Origin: Candidula unifasciata
Lineage: Eukaryota; Mollusca; Gastropoda; Stylommatophora; Geomitridae
DNA: 64,000 nucleotides
NCBI GenBank assembly: GCA_905116865.2
Contig: CAJHNH020008554.1
Coordinates: 144,501-208,500, forward strand
Reading direction: 5' to 3'
In this document: one piece after another, positions 9,972 through 23,499 of the stretch
Layout of the letters: every line of letters starts with the position of its first letter
How positions within the stretch are numbered: the first letter of the stretch is position 1
Notes under the pieces: generated by a model
What the model was told of the DNA's origin: nothing
Databases searched by the model: none
Seen by the model: the letters and a program-made list of their open reading frames with translations, nothing else
Made by a program: the position numbers and the translations under genes

Positions 9972-12900
9972 GTGGCAGACATGAGCGCACCACATTCTTC
10001 ATAGAGCCCTGTGGTAGAATGATCGCACCACATTCTTCATAGAGCCCTGTGGCAGACATGAGCGCACTACATACTTCATAGAACCCTGTGGCAGACATGA
10101 GCGCACTACATACTTCATAGAGTCCTGTGGTAGAATGCGCGCACTACATACTTCATAGAGCTCTGTGGCAGACATGGGCGCACTACATACTTCATAGAGT
10201 CCTGTGGCAGACATGAGCGCACTACATACTTCATAGAGCCCTGTAGCAGACATGAGCGCACTACATACTTCATAGAGTCCTGTGGTAGAATGCACGCACT
10301 ACATACTTCATAGAGCCCTGTAGCAGACATGAGCGCACTACATACTTCATAGAGCCCTGTAGCAGACATGAGCGCACTACATACTTCATAGAGCCCTGTT
10401 GCAGACATGAGCGCACTACATACTTCATAGAGCCCTGTGGTAGAATGCACGCACTACATACTTCATAGAGTCCTGTGGTAGAATGCGCGCACTACATACT
10501 TCATAGAGCTCTGTGGTAGAATGAGCGCACCACATTCTTTATAGAGTCCTGTGGCAGACATGATCGCACCACATACTTCACAGAGTCCTGTGGCAGACAT
10601 GATCGCACCACATACTTCATAGAGCCCTGTGGCAGACATGAGCGCACTGCATACTTCATAGAGTCCTGTAGCAGACATGAGCGCACCACATTCTTCATAG
10701 AGTCCTGTGGCAGACATGAGCGCACCACATACTTCATAGAGTCCTGTGGCAGACATGAGCGCACCACATTCTTCATAGAGTCCTGTGGCAGACATGAGCG
10801 CACTACATACTTCATAGAGCCCTGTGGCAGATATGAGCGCACTGCATACTTCATAGAGTCCTGTGGTAGAATTCGCGCACTACATACTTCATAGAGCTCT
10901 GTGGCAGACATGAGCGCACTACATACTTCATAGAGCTCTGTGGCAGACATGAGCGCACTACATACTTCATAGAGCCCTGTGGCAGACATGAGCGCACTAC
11001 ATACTTCATAGAGCTCTGTGGCAGACATGAGCGCACTACATACTTCATAGAGTCCTGTGGTAGAATGCGCGCACTACATACTTCATAGAGCTCTGTGGTA
11101 GAATGAGCGCACTACATACTTCATAGAGCTATGTGGCAGACATGAGCGCACTACATACTTCATTGAGCCCTGTAGCAGACATGAGCGCACTACATACTTC
11201 ATAGAGCTCTGTGGCAGACATGAGCGCACTACATACTTCATAGAGTCCTGTGGTAGAATGCGCGCACTACATACTTCATAGAGCTCTGTGGCAGACATGA
11301 GCGCACTACATACTTCATAGAGCCCTGTGGCAGACATGAGCGCACTACATACATCATAGAGCCCTGTGGCAGACATGAGCGCACTACATACTTCATAGAG
11401 CCCTGTGGTAGAATGAGCGCACTACATACACCATAGAGCTCTGTGGTAGAATGAGCGCACTACATACTTCATAGAGCTCTGTGGCAGAATGAGCGCACTA
11501 CATAGTTCATAGAGCTCTGTGGCAGACATGAGCGCACTACATACTTCATAGAGCCCTGTGGTAGACATGAGCGCACTACATACTTCATAGAGCCCTGTGG
11601 TAGAATGAGCGCACTTCATACTTCATAGAGCCCTGTGGTAGAATGAGCGCACTACATACTTCATAGAGCTCTGTGGCAGACATGAGCGCACTACATACTT
11701 CATAGAGCCCTGTGGCAGACATTAGCGCACCACATACTTCATAGAGCTCTGTGGTAGAATGCGCGCACTACATACTTCATAGAGCTCTGGGGTAGAATGA
11801 GAGCACTACATACTTCATAGAGCTCTGTGATAGAATGAGCGCACTACATATTTCATAGAGCTCTGTGGTAGAATGAGCGCACTACATACTTCATAGAGCC
11901 CTGTGGTGGAATGCACGCACTACATACTTCATAGAGCCCTGTGGCAGACATGAGCGCACTACATACTTCATAGAGCTCTGTGGTAGAATGAGCGCACTAC
12001 ATACTTCATAGAGCCCTGTGGTAGAATGCACGCACTACATACTTCATAGAGTCCTGTAGCAGACATGAGCGCACTACATACTTCATAGAGCCCTGTAGCA
12101 GACATGAGCGCACTACATACTTCATAGAGTCCTGTAGCAGACATGAGCGCACTACATACTTCATAGAGTCCTGTAGCAGACATGAGCGCACTACATACTT
12201 CATTGAGTCCTGTAGCAGACATGAGCGCACTACATACTTCATAGACCTCTGTGGCAGACATGAGCGCACTACATACTTCATAGAGCCCTGTAGCAGACAT
12301 GAGCGCACTACATACTTCATAGAGTCCTGTAGCAGACATGAGCGCACTACATACTTCATAGAGTCCTGTAGCAGACATGAGCGCACTACATACTTCATAG
12401 AGCCCTGTGGCAGACATGAGCGCACTACATACTTCATAGAGCCCTGTGGCAGACATGAGCGCACTACATACTTCATAGAGTCCTGTAGCAGACATGAGCG
12501 CACTACATACTTCATAGAGTCCTGTAGCAGACATGAGCGCACTACATACTTCATAGAGCCCTGTGGCAGACATGAGCGCACTACATACTTCATAGAGCCC
12601 TGTGGCAGACATGGGCGCACTACATACTTCATAGAGTTCTGTGGCAGACATGGGCGCACTACATACTTCATAGAGTCCTGTGGCAGACATGGGCGCACTA
12701 CATACTTCATAGAGTCCTGTGGCAGACATGGGCGCACTACATACTTCATAGAGCTCTGTGGCAGACATGAGCGCACTACATACTTCATAGAGTCCTGTGG
12801 CAGACATGAGCGCACTACATACTTCACAGAGTCCTGTAGCAGACATGAGCGCCCTACATACTTCATAGAGTCCTGTAGCAGACATGAGCGCACTACATAC

Positions 12901-13659
12901 TTCATAGAGCCCTGTAGCAGACATGAGCGCACTACATACTTCATAGAGCTCTGTGGCAGACAAGGGCGCACTACATACTTCGTAGAGTCCTGTGGCAGAC
13001 ATGAGCGCACTGCATACTTCATAGAGCCCTGTAGCAGACATGAGCGCACTACATACTTCATAGAGTCCTGTAGCAGACATGAGCGCACTACATACTTCAT
13101 AGAGCCCTGTAGCAGACATGAGCGCACTACATACTTCATAGAGCTCTGTGGCAGACATGGGCGCACTACATACTTCATAGAGTCCTGTGGCAGACATGAG
13201 CGCACTACATACTTCATAGAGTCCTGTAGCAGACATGAGCGCACTACATACTTCATAGAGTCCTGTGGCAGACATGAGCGCACTACATACTTCATAGAGT
13301 CCTGTAGCAGACATGAGCGCACTACATACTTCATAGAGCCCTGTGGCAGACATGAGCGCACTACATACTTCATAGAGCTCTGTGGCAGACATGAGCGCAC
13401 TACATACTTCATAGAGCCCTGTGGCAGACATGAGCGCACTACATACTTCATAGAGCCCTGTAGCAGACATGAGCGCACTACATACTTCATAGAGCTCTGT
13501 AGCAGACATGAGCGCACTACATACTTCATAGAGCTCTGTAGCAGACATGAGCGCACTACATACTTCATAGAGCTCTGTGGCAGACATGAGCGCACTACAT
13601 ACTTCATAGAGCCTTGTAGCAGACATGAGCGCACTGCATACTTTATAGAGCTCTGTAGC
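9972..13659. repeat. 39-bp minisatellite, about 95 units
   Basis: About 3.7 kb of a 39-base unit (GCACTACATACTTCATAGAG then CCCTGTGGCAGACATGAGC). Variation sits at a few positions (AGCCC/AGTCC/AGCTC, TAGCAG/TGGCAG, GAGC/GGGC). A 38-base variant with TGGTAGAATG is frequent in 9,972-12,050 and nearly absent from 12,050-13,640, which is the more homogeneous part. Because 39 is a multiple of three, two minus-strand frames are open for more than 540 codons. See the finding on those frames. Confidence 0.92.
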
Positions 13660-15405
13660 CTTCTTGCATGAAAACCAGTGGCTGTGAGAAACAAAAGAGG
13701 AAAAAGAAGACTGCTCAAAATTGAATTACAGACTAATTTTAATAACAATCCAGAATATAAACTACATTGGTGTGTTTCTATATTACCAATCACGATCTCA
13801 GTCTATCTGGGTGATAGTACAGGCCAGTCTTATTATGCTGATAATTAACATTAATTCCTTTTTGTCATGCTTGTGTGTGTCGGTCTAAGACGCAAATATC
13901 GCAGCTCTGTAGTATTCTGGCAAAACTCATTTTCTTACTAGAAACCAAAATTTAATTGACAGACGAAAGGTGAAATAAATATTTTGTAATACAAGTATGT
14001 ATTCTGTACAAATAATTGTGTAAATAAAATAGCTTGTAAATCATACCATGGGCGGTATTACCAGCGTTAAACAATTGTGATTTACTATTCGCACAGTCAG
14101 ACAAGGTTATAACTTTGAATATCATAATAAACAATTTAAATAATGTGTTGGTATAGACACTAAAATCTTTATAAATAAAAATGTCACGTTCCTTTGTTAG
14201 TAATAGCTAATGTCTGTAAATTCTTCACAGATTGCTTTCAGATTTTGACATAACGCTGCATTCGAATACGCAGGTTTTTTTTTTTTTTCAATGAGTGTGG
14301 CACAACTCACGAGCTACATAGCTCCATTAACGGTCACAAGGGCATCTTATTTTGTTTTTCGACGATTAATTTTTTTTTTACGTTGCTGCGTTCCCTGCGC
14401 GTGTTGAAGGCGAAATTTGACTGTTGGTCTCAGAAAGCTGCATGAAGCTGTATGAGATAGTAAATTATGTGGTAAATTTTCACTCGCTGTTTTCACTTCT
14501 CATTACAATTCATGCTTTCCATTTAGTATGGGTGGATAAGGATGCCAATGTCAATTAAAGAAAAGATGTCATCAGGTGATGAATTTCAAATCCTTCGGAG
14601 AGAAAGAAGGGAGTAGTCGGTAGATTTAGAGAAAAGGGGTGGGGGGGAGGGGCGTAGACCGACAGAAATCGTTAACTGAGAGAGCATAAAACATGATTTT
14701 AAAATTCTCATTTTTTTTTTTTTTTTCTTATTTTAATATCGCTTCTTTTGCTATTTTCCTGTTGGGTTGCGTGTTTTTTAGTCATTTATAAGTACAATAG
14801 TAAGCTTTGCTTTCAGCTGTTTGAGAAAAATAAAAAGAAAGCTTTAGCATGTGATAAATAAATAAACATATTTTAACTAATATAAAGACACACTTATATG
14901 TTGCGTGTTCTAGAGTTGGCAAATCAGACTATCTCTATTATCTGCGTAATGACTGTGATATTAACAATATTAAAAACGTGGGCTTTCTATTTTCTTTCTT
15001 TTCCATTTCACCAGACTGAGCCACAGCAACGCGGGTACAGCTAGTATTAAAATAAAAGGATTGAGGAAGTAAGGACCTCCACAAGAAACTATAAAGCGAG
15101 CGTTCATGAGAGAGGCCAACAGTGCTGGACTGGATTTCGTGCATTATATCAGAAGGACTGCACATGAAAGAACGGAATGCGTTAATAGACTGCGAGTCCT
15201 GTGTGACACATAACGGCACAACAGGACAATGACGATAATGATGACTGTTGGTATTCGTCGATGCAAAAGACAGAAATAAAGACAAGAGGTCACACGAGAC
15301 CAGTGCTCTTCCATACTTTAACACCCAATGACTGTCAGAACTGGGGAAATAGGCCCATCTGACAGCCAGTTAAAAACAAACAAAATTAAATGTAGATATC
15401 TATAA
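13660..15405. other. No gene seen between the minisatellite and the GTCG array
   Basis: AT-rich sequence with several T runs. A hydrophobic open frame reads into the minisatellite from 13,793 on the minus strand (see findings). No family recognised. Confidence 0.4.
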
Positions 15406-16935
15406 GTCGGTCGGTCGGTCGGTCGGTCGGTCGGTCGGTCGGTCGGTCGGTCGGTCGGTCGGTCGGTCGGTCGGTCGGTCGGTCGGTCGGTCGGTCGGTC
15501 GGTCGGTCGGTCGGTCGGTCGGTCGGTCGGTCGGTCGGTCGGTCGGTCGGTCGGTCGGTCGGTCGGTCGGTCGGTCGGTCGGTCGGTCGGTCGGTCGGTC
15601 GTCGGTCGGTCGGTCGGTCGGTCGGTCGGTCGGTCGGTCGGTCGGTCGGTCGGTCGGTCGGTCGGTCGGTCGGTCGGTCGGTCGGTCGGTCGGTCGGTCG
15701 GTCGGTCGGTCGGTCGGTCGGTCGGTCGGTCGGTCGGTCGGTCGGTCGGTCGGTCGGTCGGTCGGTCGGTCGGTCGGTCGGTCGGTCGGTCGGTCGGTCG
15801 GTCGGTCGGTCGGTCGGTCGGTCGGTCGGTCGGTCGGTCGGTCGGTCGGTCGGTCGGTCGGTCGGTCGGTCGGTCGGTCGGTCGGTCGGTCGGTCGGTCG
15901 GTCGGTCGGTCGGGTCGGTCGGTCGGTCGGTCGGTCGGTCGGTCGTCGTCGGTCGGTCGGTCGGTCGGTCGGTCGGTCGGTCGGTCGGTCGGTCGGTCGG
16001 TCGGTCGGTCGGTCGGTCGGTCGGTCGGTCGGTCGGTCGGTCGGTCGGTCGGTCGGTCGGTCGGTCGGTCGGTCGGTCGGTCGGTCGGTCGGTCGGTCGG
16101 TCGGTCGGTCGGTCGGTCGGTCGGTCGGTCGGTCGGTCGGTCGGTCGGTCGGTCGGTCGGTCGGTCGGTCGGTCGGTCGGTCGGTCGGTCGGTCGGTCGG
16201 TCGGTCGGTCGGTCGGTCGGTCGGTCGGTCGGTCGGTCGGTCGGTCGGTCGGTCGGTCGGTCGGTCGGTCGGTCGGTCGGTCGGTCGGTCGGTCGGTCGG
16301 TCGGTCGGTCGGTCGGTCGGTCGGTCGGTCGGTCGGTCGGTCGGTCGGTCGGTCGGTCGGTCGGTCGGTCGGTCGGTCGGTCGGTCGGTCGGTCGGTCGG
16401 TCGGTCGGTCGGTCGGTCGGTCGGTCGGTCGGTCGGTCGGTCGGTCGGTCGGTCGGTCGGTCGGTCGGTCGGTCGGTCGGTCGGTCGGTCGGTCGGTCGG
16501 TCGGTCGGTCGGTCGGTCGGTCGGTCGGTCGGTCGGTCGGTCGGTCGGTCGGTCGGTCGGTCGGTCGGTCGGTCGGTCGGTCGGTCGGTCGGTCGGTCGG
16601 TCGGTCGGTCGGTCGGTCGGTCGGTCGGTCGGTCGGTCGGTCGGTCGGTCGGTCGGTCGGTCGGTCGGTCGGTCGGTCGTCGGTCGGTCGGTCGGTCGGT
16701 CGGTCGGTCGGTCGGTCGGTCGGTCGGTCGGTCGGTCGGTCGGTCGGTCGGTCGGGTCGGTCGGTCGGTCGGTCGGTCGGTCGGTCGGTCGGTCGGTCGG
16801 TCGGTCGGTCGGTCGGTCGGTCGGTCGGTCGGTCGGTCGGTCGGTCGGTCGGTCGGTCGGTCGGTCGGTCGGTCGGTCGGTCGGTCGGTCGGTCGGTCGG
16901 TCGGTCGGTCGGTCGGTCGGTCGGTCGGTCGGTCG

Positions 16936-16936
<1 letters not shown>
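15406..16936. repeat. GTCG tetranucleotide array, 1.5 kb
   Basis: About 380 copies of GTCG with only five short interruptions (near 15,600, 15,912, 15,945, 16,679 and 16,754). Such length and purity in a tetranucleotide is unusual. Confidence 0.97.
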
Positions 16937-16966
<30 letters not shown>

Positions 16967-17243
16967 GGTTAGTTGGTTAGTTAGTTGGTTAGTTGGTTGG
17001 TTGGTTGGTTGGTTGGTTGGTTGGTTGGTTGGTTGGTTGGTTGGTTGGTTGGTTGGTTGGTTGGTTGGTTGGTTGGTTGGTTGGTTGGTTGGTTGGTTGG
17101 TTGGTTGGTTGGTTGGTTGGTTGGTTGGTTGGTTGGTTGGTTGGTTGGTTAGTTAGTTAGTTAGTTAGTTAGTTATTAGTAGTAATAGTAGTAGTAGTTT
17201 TTGTTGTTGTAGAAGAAGATGGAGAAGTAGAAGAGAAAGAAGA

Positions 17244-17326
<83 letters not shown>

Positions 17327-17370
17327 TAGCAGTAATAGTAGTAGTAGTAGTAGTAGTAGCAGCAGTAGTA
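16937..17370. repeat. TTAG/TTGG tetranucleotide and TAG trinucleotide tract
   Basis: TTAG repeats pass into a pure TTGG block (16,995-17,150), back to TTAG (to 17,174), then TAG-type triplets to about 17,370. The motif changes one base at a time from the neighbouring GTCG array. Confidence 0.93.
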
Positions 17371-17374
17371 GTAG

Positions 17375-17560
17375 TTGTTGTTGTTGTTTTTGTTTGATAG
17401 GGGTTTTGGTAGCAGTAGTGGGAGTCGTGTTAGTAATAGCTTACAACAAAATTACAACCTGTGCTATATATAGCAATGGTCTTAGTGTTGTATCTATTGC
17501 TGGCGCTGTTGTAAATCCGGAAGTAGCAACACTTTTGCATCTGACAAGGTGATGACAGTA
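17375..17560 (+). repeat. Microsatellite-linked dispersed repeat family K
   Basis: A TAG array and TTG array followed by about 180 bases (AGCAGTAGTGGGAGTCGTGT ... GCAACACTTTT). The same order, microsatellites included, occurs at 25,495-25,960. Confidence 0.6.
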
Positions 17561-19039
<1,479 letters not shown>

Positions 19040-19104
19040 GTATATAGTCACCTCAAAGATACCAGCAGTATATATTATATGTATATACCTGAAAGATACT
19101 AACA

Positions 19105-19215
19105 CTGACACAGACACCTAGCAGAGATTAGCTGCAGACCGAAGAACTCAACAATGGGAGCTTGCATAGCAGGAGCCTACAAATCATCTGTAGGTAGTCC
19201 CCCGTCAATAACTGT
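19105..19215 (-). mobile_element. Third fragment of the R2-type LINE 3' end
   Basis: A stretch resembling the last 100 bases of the two other copies (around 24,730-24,830 and, inverted, 23,795-23,905). It too lies beside a long TA microsatellite. Only the 3' end is present. Confidence 0.5.
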
Positions 19216-19859
19216 TTAGTGCCCCTTTACGCTATTTTTCTTGCATGCCACGTTGCATCTGTGCATTGCATGTGGAGCTGGAGATTCGCCCTCTAGCGCA
19301 TCCTTCATCGGCGAAGAGTTTCAAGAGTTTTATGCTCGTCGTACTTTAGGGTCAATGTTTTTTTTTTTTAACGGCAGATTCTAGCCTCACACAACCGCTG
19401 GGTAACCACAGCTCCCTCTTACAACACATTCAATTGTCCAGCTGGAACTCGACTTCAACACATGCCATCTGAAGAAATGAAAGTTAGTTCTATTCATATC
19501 CGCCGTTCTTGACCTGTCACTGTCCCCTGTCCGTCTTTGAAGCAACGGATGTTTCCCCTCCTGCTAACTGAGTTGTTTTCACAACTTACTACTTTCATTT
19601 ACCCATAGAATTGTAGATTTAGGCCACCGGTGACTCGCTGTTTCCAGAGGAAAAGACCTCTATTAGATTTACCTAAACGGCAAATGTGAAACAGACCGTT
19701 TCCTTATCCGTAAACTGGATAAGCACAACAGATGACTGCGTAGCTCTGCGAATGATCAGAAACTCTTAGAAACTAGCCAACTTTAGGACCAAAGTATTTA
19801 TCGGCGAATACCATAAGAAAAAAAAAAACGAAAGATAGCCTTACTGACTGACTGACTTT

Positions 19860-19985
19860 CTAGCCCACCAGGACATCACACAAGCGATAAACACCCGATG
19901 ACACAATGTGCCACCAAGTGGTTGAGCATCACCCTAGAGAGGTCCCAGAAGCCGCGTTCAGCCTTTAGGCCATATTTGTGGCCAT
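19860..19985 (-). mobile_element. SINE family C fragment
   Basis: Matches the tail of the copy at 9,000 (GATGACACAATGTGCCACCA, then GGTCCCAGAAGC). The tRNA-like head is absent. Confidence 0.45.
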
Positions 19986-20372
19986 GCTATACTGCGGCCC
20001 CTGGCAAGAGCCACAGTAGTGCTTCAAATAACTAAAAATGTCATCCTAAAAAGGACGGAAATTTATTGAAAATGAAATCAAAAAAGATAGCCAGACAACA
20101 GTTATTTTTATATATATATGCCCGACAATTAAGTAATGAAACTAATTACATAAAAATTAAAATAATCAACAGTTGAAGATATAACCTGCATTGTATTCAA
20201 AAAGCTTCCTTGTGCTTGATACAGCAAGTGGGACGATCTAACAAACACAGGAACGACCTCTGTAGTTCTTATGTTGTTATGGCCCTTAAAGTCGATGTTA
20301 CGGCCCTTTGTGTGGCATCAATGTCGTTAAAGAAGAGTTCTTTCAATCGTAACTTTAATTTTAAGGAAAAGG

Positions 20373-21971
20373 TTGCATGGTCGGAGAACGCATGCCGGAA
20401 GGATGAAATGCGAGGGTGCTCCACGCAGTAAACGCCGTCGCAAAACTACTACTTCTGTTGTAGTTTCGGAGTCGTTAGGGAACGACGGGCATGGTGAAAC
20501 CGACTCGCCCGGAGAGGCCTATGACGTCAACTGCAGAGGCGCACTTTTGATGATTCCCGAAGAAGTGCGTTCCAAGATCAAGTTTCCATCTGCGAGCGAA
20601 AAGGTGTCGTGGTGCAAGTTAGAAGGTACATTATGTGAGAAACTAATTCATGATTTAAAAAAGAAGTCGTTAGGCGACAAGCTTGCAAAATTTGGTGATG
20701 TAAAATACTAACACTGTTCCCGCGAAATCGGGACAGTGGAAAAGGCACCGCCGGGCGTCAAGCAGAATATAAGCAGGAGACAGAGGGACATTCTGAAGTG
20801 TCGGGCAGACAAAAATGCCCTCTGAAAACGGTTCAAAGCCGCTACAGGCAGCGAACGGGAGGGGCTGCATGAAGCCTGGTTGCATTTAAAAAACAGACAC
20901 AGTGCCCTCTGTCGCGCTGAGCGTTTCTGTAACAACAGAAGGAGAACCAAAAGGGAGCGGGAGAAATTCTTTAGGGACCCATTCCAGTTTGCCCGAGGTC
21001 TATTCGAGCAATCGAAGTCTGGGACTCTGGTTGTCAGTAAAGAGGAGCTTGAGTCACATTTACGCAAAATCTACTCTGACAAAAAGAGGAATGAGCCTCT
21101 CGATAACAATCCAGAGATCCTTAGCGGCCTCAAGCAGCCTGAGTTGCCGAAGGTGTCATTTAAAGTGATACCTCCCCTTTGGTCTGAAGTTGAGGAAATT
21201 GTGAAAAGAGCCAGCGGAAAGTCTGCTCCAGGTCCGAATGGTGTTTCGTACGTTCTTTACAAGCGTTGTCCTAAAGTCCTACGAATGCTTCACGGGTTGT
21301 TAAGACAAGCGTGGAGCCGAAAACACATATGTCCTGAGTGGCAAAAGGCTAACGGGGTCTACATTCCCAAAGAGCAGGACTCGAAGAGTCTTTCCCAATT
21401 CAGGCCCATCTCGCTGTTGAACGTTGAGGGTAAAATATTCTTCTCGGTCATGGCTCGCCGGCTCACACAGTATCTGATGGCGAATAAGTACATCGATACG
21501 AGTGTTCAAAAGGGTAGCATCCCAGGCGTCCATGAGTGCCTTGAACACGCGATCAAGATTTGGGAGTCTATTCAGAAAGCCAAGCATGCGAGAACCGAAT
21601 TGCACGTTATATGGTTGGACCTCGCTAACGCCTTTGGGGCATAGTTCTCTTTGCGCTTCTCTACCTCGATGTTTACCACGAGATGGACTGAGCTACAAGT
21701 TGAGATAGCTATGGGGTGTACGATCTCACCAATACTGTTCGTCATGGACATGCAGATCATGTTAGACGGGGCGCCCGGCTACGGACAGGGCCTTCAAATT
21801 GGGGATCACAGGATGCCGCCTCTACGTGCATTTATGGATGACACGAATATAATCAAGGGCAGCGAGGAATCTGCCCGTTCGATTCTGAAAAAGATTGAGC
21901 GCGGTGGTCCAATGGAGCGGGATGCAATTCAAACCACAGAAGTCGAGGAGTCTGTCAATTCTAAAAGGTAA
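20373..21971 (+). pseudogene. Reverse transcriptase portion of the R2-type LINE, broken
   Basis: One frame can be followed from 20,373 to 21,971 but contains in-frame stops at 20,709 (TAA), 20,823 (TGA) and 21,642 (TAG). The stretch 20,880-21,644 is open and carries RT motifs: SAPGPNGVSYVLYKRC, FRPISLLNVEGKIFF and the first catalytic block IWLDLANAFG. Directly after it about 30 codons of palm sequence appear to be missing, and the stop sits at the join. The frame then resumes with TTRWTELQ, MGCTISPILFVMDM and the catalytic AFMDDTNII (about 21,828-21,854). A one-base shift near 21,895 moves the rest into another frame. No N-terminal zinc fingers or Myb-like domain is present, consistent with 5' truncation. 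Confidence 0.82.
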
Positions 21972-23499
21972 GGTTGCGGCAAGCAGTTTTACGGTGGCAA
22001 GGAATAAACTCCCCACTGTTCTAGAGGAACCGTTGAAGAGCCTTGGTCGCGTTTACGATTTGAAGTTATCTTATAGAGCGGAGGTCCGGCGAATACACGA
22101 GTCACTGGCTACAGGCCTGCTCGCGATCGAGCGATGCAGGCTGATCGGGAAGTTCAAGGTCTGGTGTCTCCAATTCCTGTTGATTACAAAGCTCTTATGG
22201 CCGCTGTCAGTCTACGAAGTGACAATGATTGCAGTTGAGGCGATGGAGAGGAAAATCAACACATGCGGGAGGAAGTGGATTGGCCCACCACCTTGTCTGA
22301 CTGGCGTGGCTCTGTACTGTAAACAGGCAAAGCTTGTACTCTCGTTCAAATCGATAACCGACGAGTTTAAAGTCGGCAAAGTAAGACTCGCCATGCTCTT
22401 GCGCGAGTCTTCAGACCCAAATGTCACCGCTGTCCAGCCCGCTCTAAGGACTGGTGTCAAATGGAGTGTCCTCGATGCGATCGAATCTGCTCAGAATGCA
22501 CTAAAATTGCTGGAGATTATGGGTTACACACAAACCAACCGTCGAGGCCTGGGTCACGGGAAGGTCAGTTGGTGGTCCAAAGCCACAGCCAAAGAGCGCC
22601 GAGACATGGTGATACAGCAGATTAGGGACAACGAAAACGAGGTTAGGGTTCAGAAAGCAGCCCAACAGTCGCAGCAGGGCCATTGGGTCAGCCTGGAGAG
22701 CGCATTGCCAAGAGTACTCATATGGGTTGAGATCTGGCGAATAACACCGCAGCGACTGAGCTTTATCGTTCGTTCTACGTACGATGTATTACCGTCCGGT
22801 GTCAACATGTTGAAATGGTCTGCGGCTAACGACCCGACATGCCTGCTTTGCAAAGCTAAGCAGACGTTAGAACACGTACTGTCCGCATGCAGAAAAGCCC
22901 TAGGTCAAGGCCGATATACCTGGCGCCACAACAAGGTGCTTAAAGAGTTGGCAGCTGTTGTGGACCAGGCTAGGACGAGGGCCAACGCGAGGGCCAGTCC
23001 TACCATCGTCCCCATACGCTTCCTCAAGGCTGGGCAGATTCAAAAAGGTAAGATCAACAAAGGCGCATTCGCCCCATCAATGCTAGACTCTACGAGGGAC
23101 TGGTTACTGGCGCTTGACCTGCCTGGCCATGAAAAGTACCCTGAGTTAATCCGGAAGTCCGGCCTGCGACCTGACATAGTTCTCCACTCTGCGGAGAAAC
23201 TGCAGCTCATCCTGATAGAGCTGACCGTCCCGTATGAGTCGCGAATGGACGAAAAGCTCGAAAAGTACTGTGACTTAGCAGCCGGTCTGAGGAGAGACGA
23301 AGCGTACGCAGTGAGAGTCTTCGCCGTCGAAGTGGGAGCGAGAGGTCTCGTTTCCACTTCACTCTACAGTGTGATTAAAGAACTAGGCTTGCGTGGTAAT
23401 GAACGTAAACGGACACTTAAACAGCTGGGCGAGGTTGCTGAGAGGGCCTCGAGCTGGCTCTGGACACAACGAAACAACGTAGGGGACGGGTATCTTTGA
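21895..23499 (+). pseudogene. C-terminal part of the R2-type LINE protein: thumb, CCHC knuckle, restriction-like endonuclease
   Basis: An open stretch of 534 codons that continues the reverse transcriptase after a frameshift. It opens with WSGMQFKPQKSRSLSI, the segment after the RT catalytic aspartates. A C-x2-C-x7-H-x4-C zinc knuckle lies at residues 316-332 (CLLC ... EHVLSAC). The PD-(D/E)xK endonuclease follows, with Arg425-Pro426-Asp427 and Glu442 in LILIELTVPYESRMDE and a downstream Lys/Tyr-rich helix (EKLEKYCDLAAGLRRDE). In the family this endonuclease nicks the target to prime reverse transcription. The long uninterrupted frame suggests the copy is not very old, despite the upstream lesions. 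Confidence 0.8.

Noticed and set aside
9972..13659. CRISPR-like regular repeats
   Set aside because: Units are directly adjacent with no unique spacers, and the setting is eukaryotic.
16965..17156. Open frame of VGWL repeats
   Set aside because: Translation of the TTGG tetranucleotide; no other coding feature.
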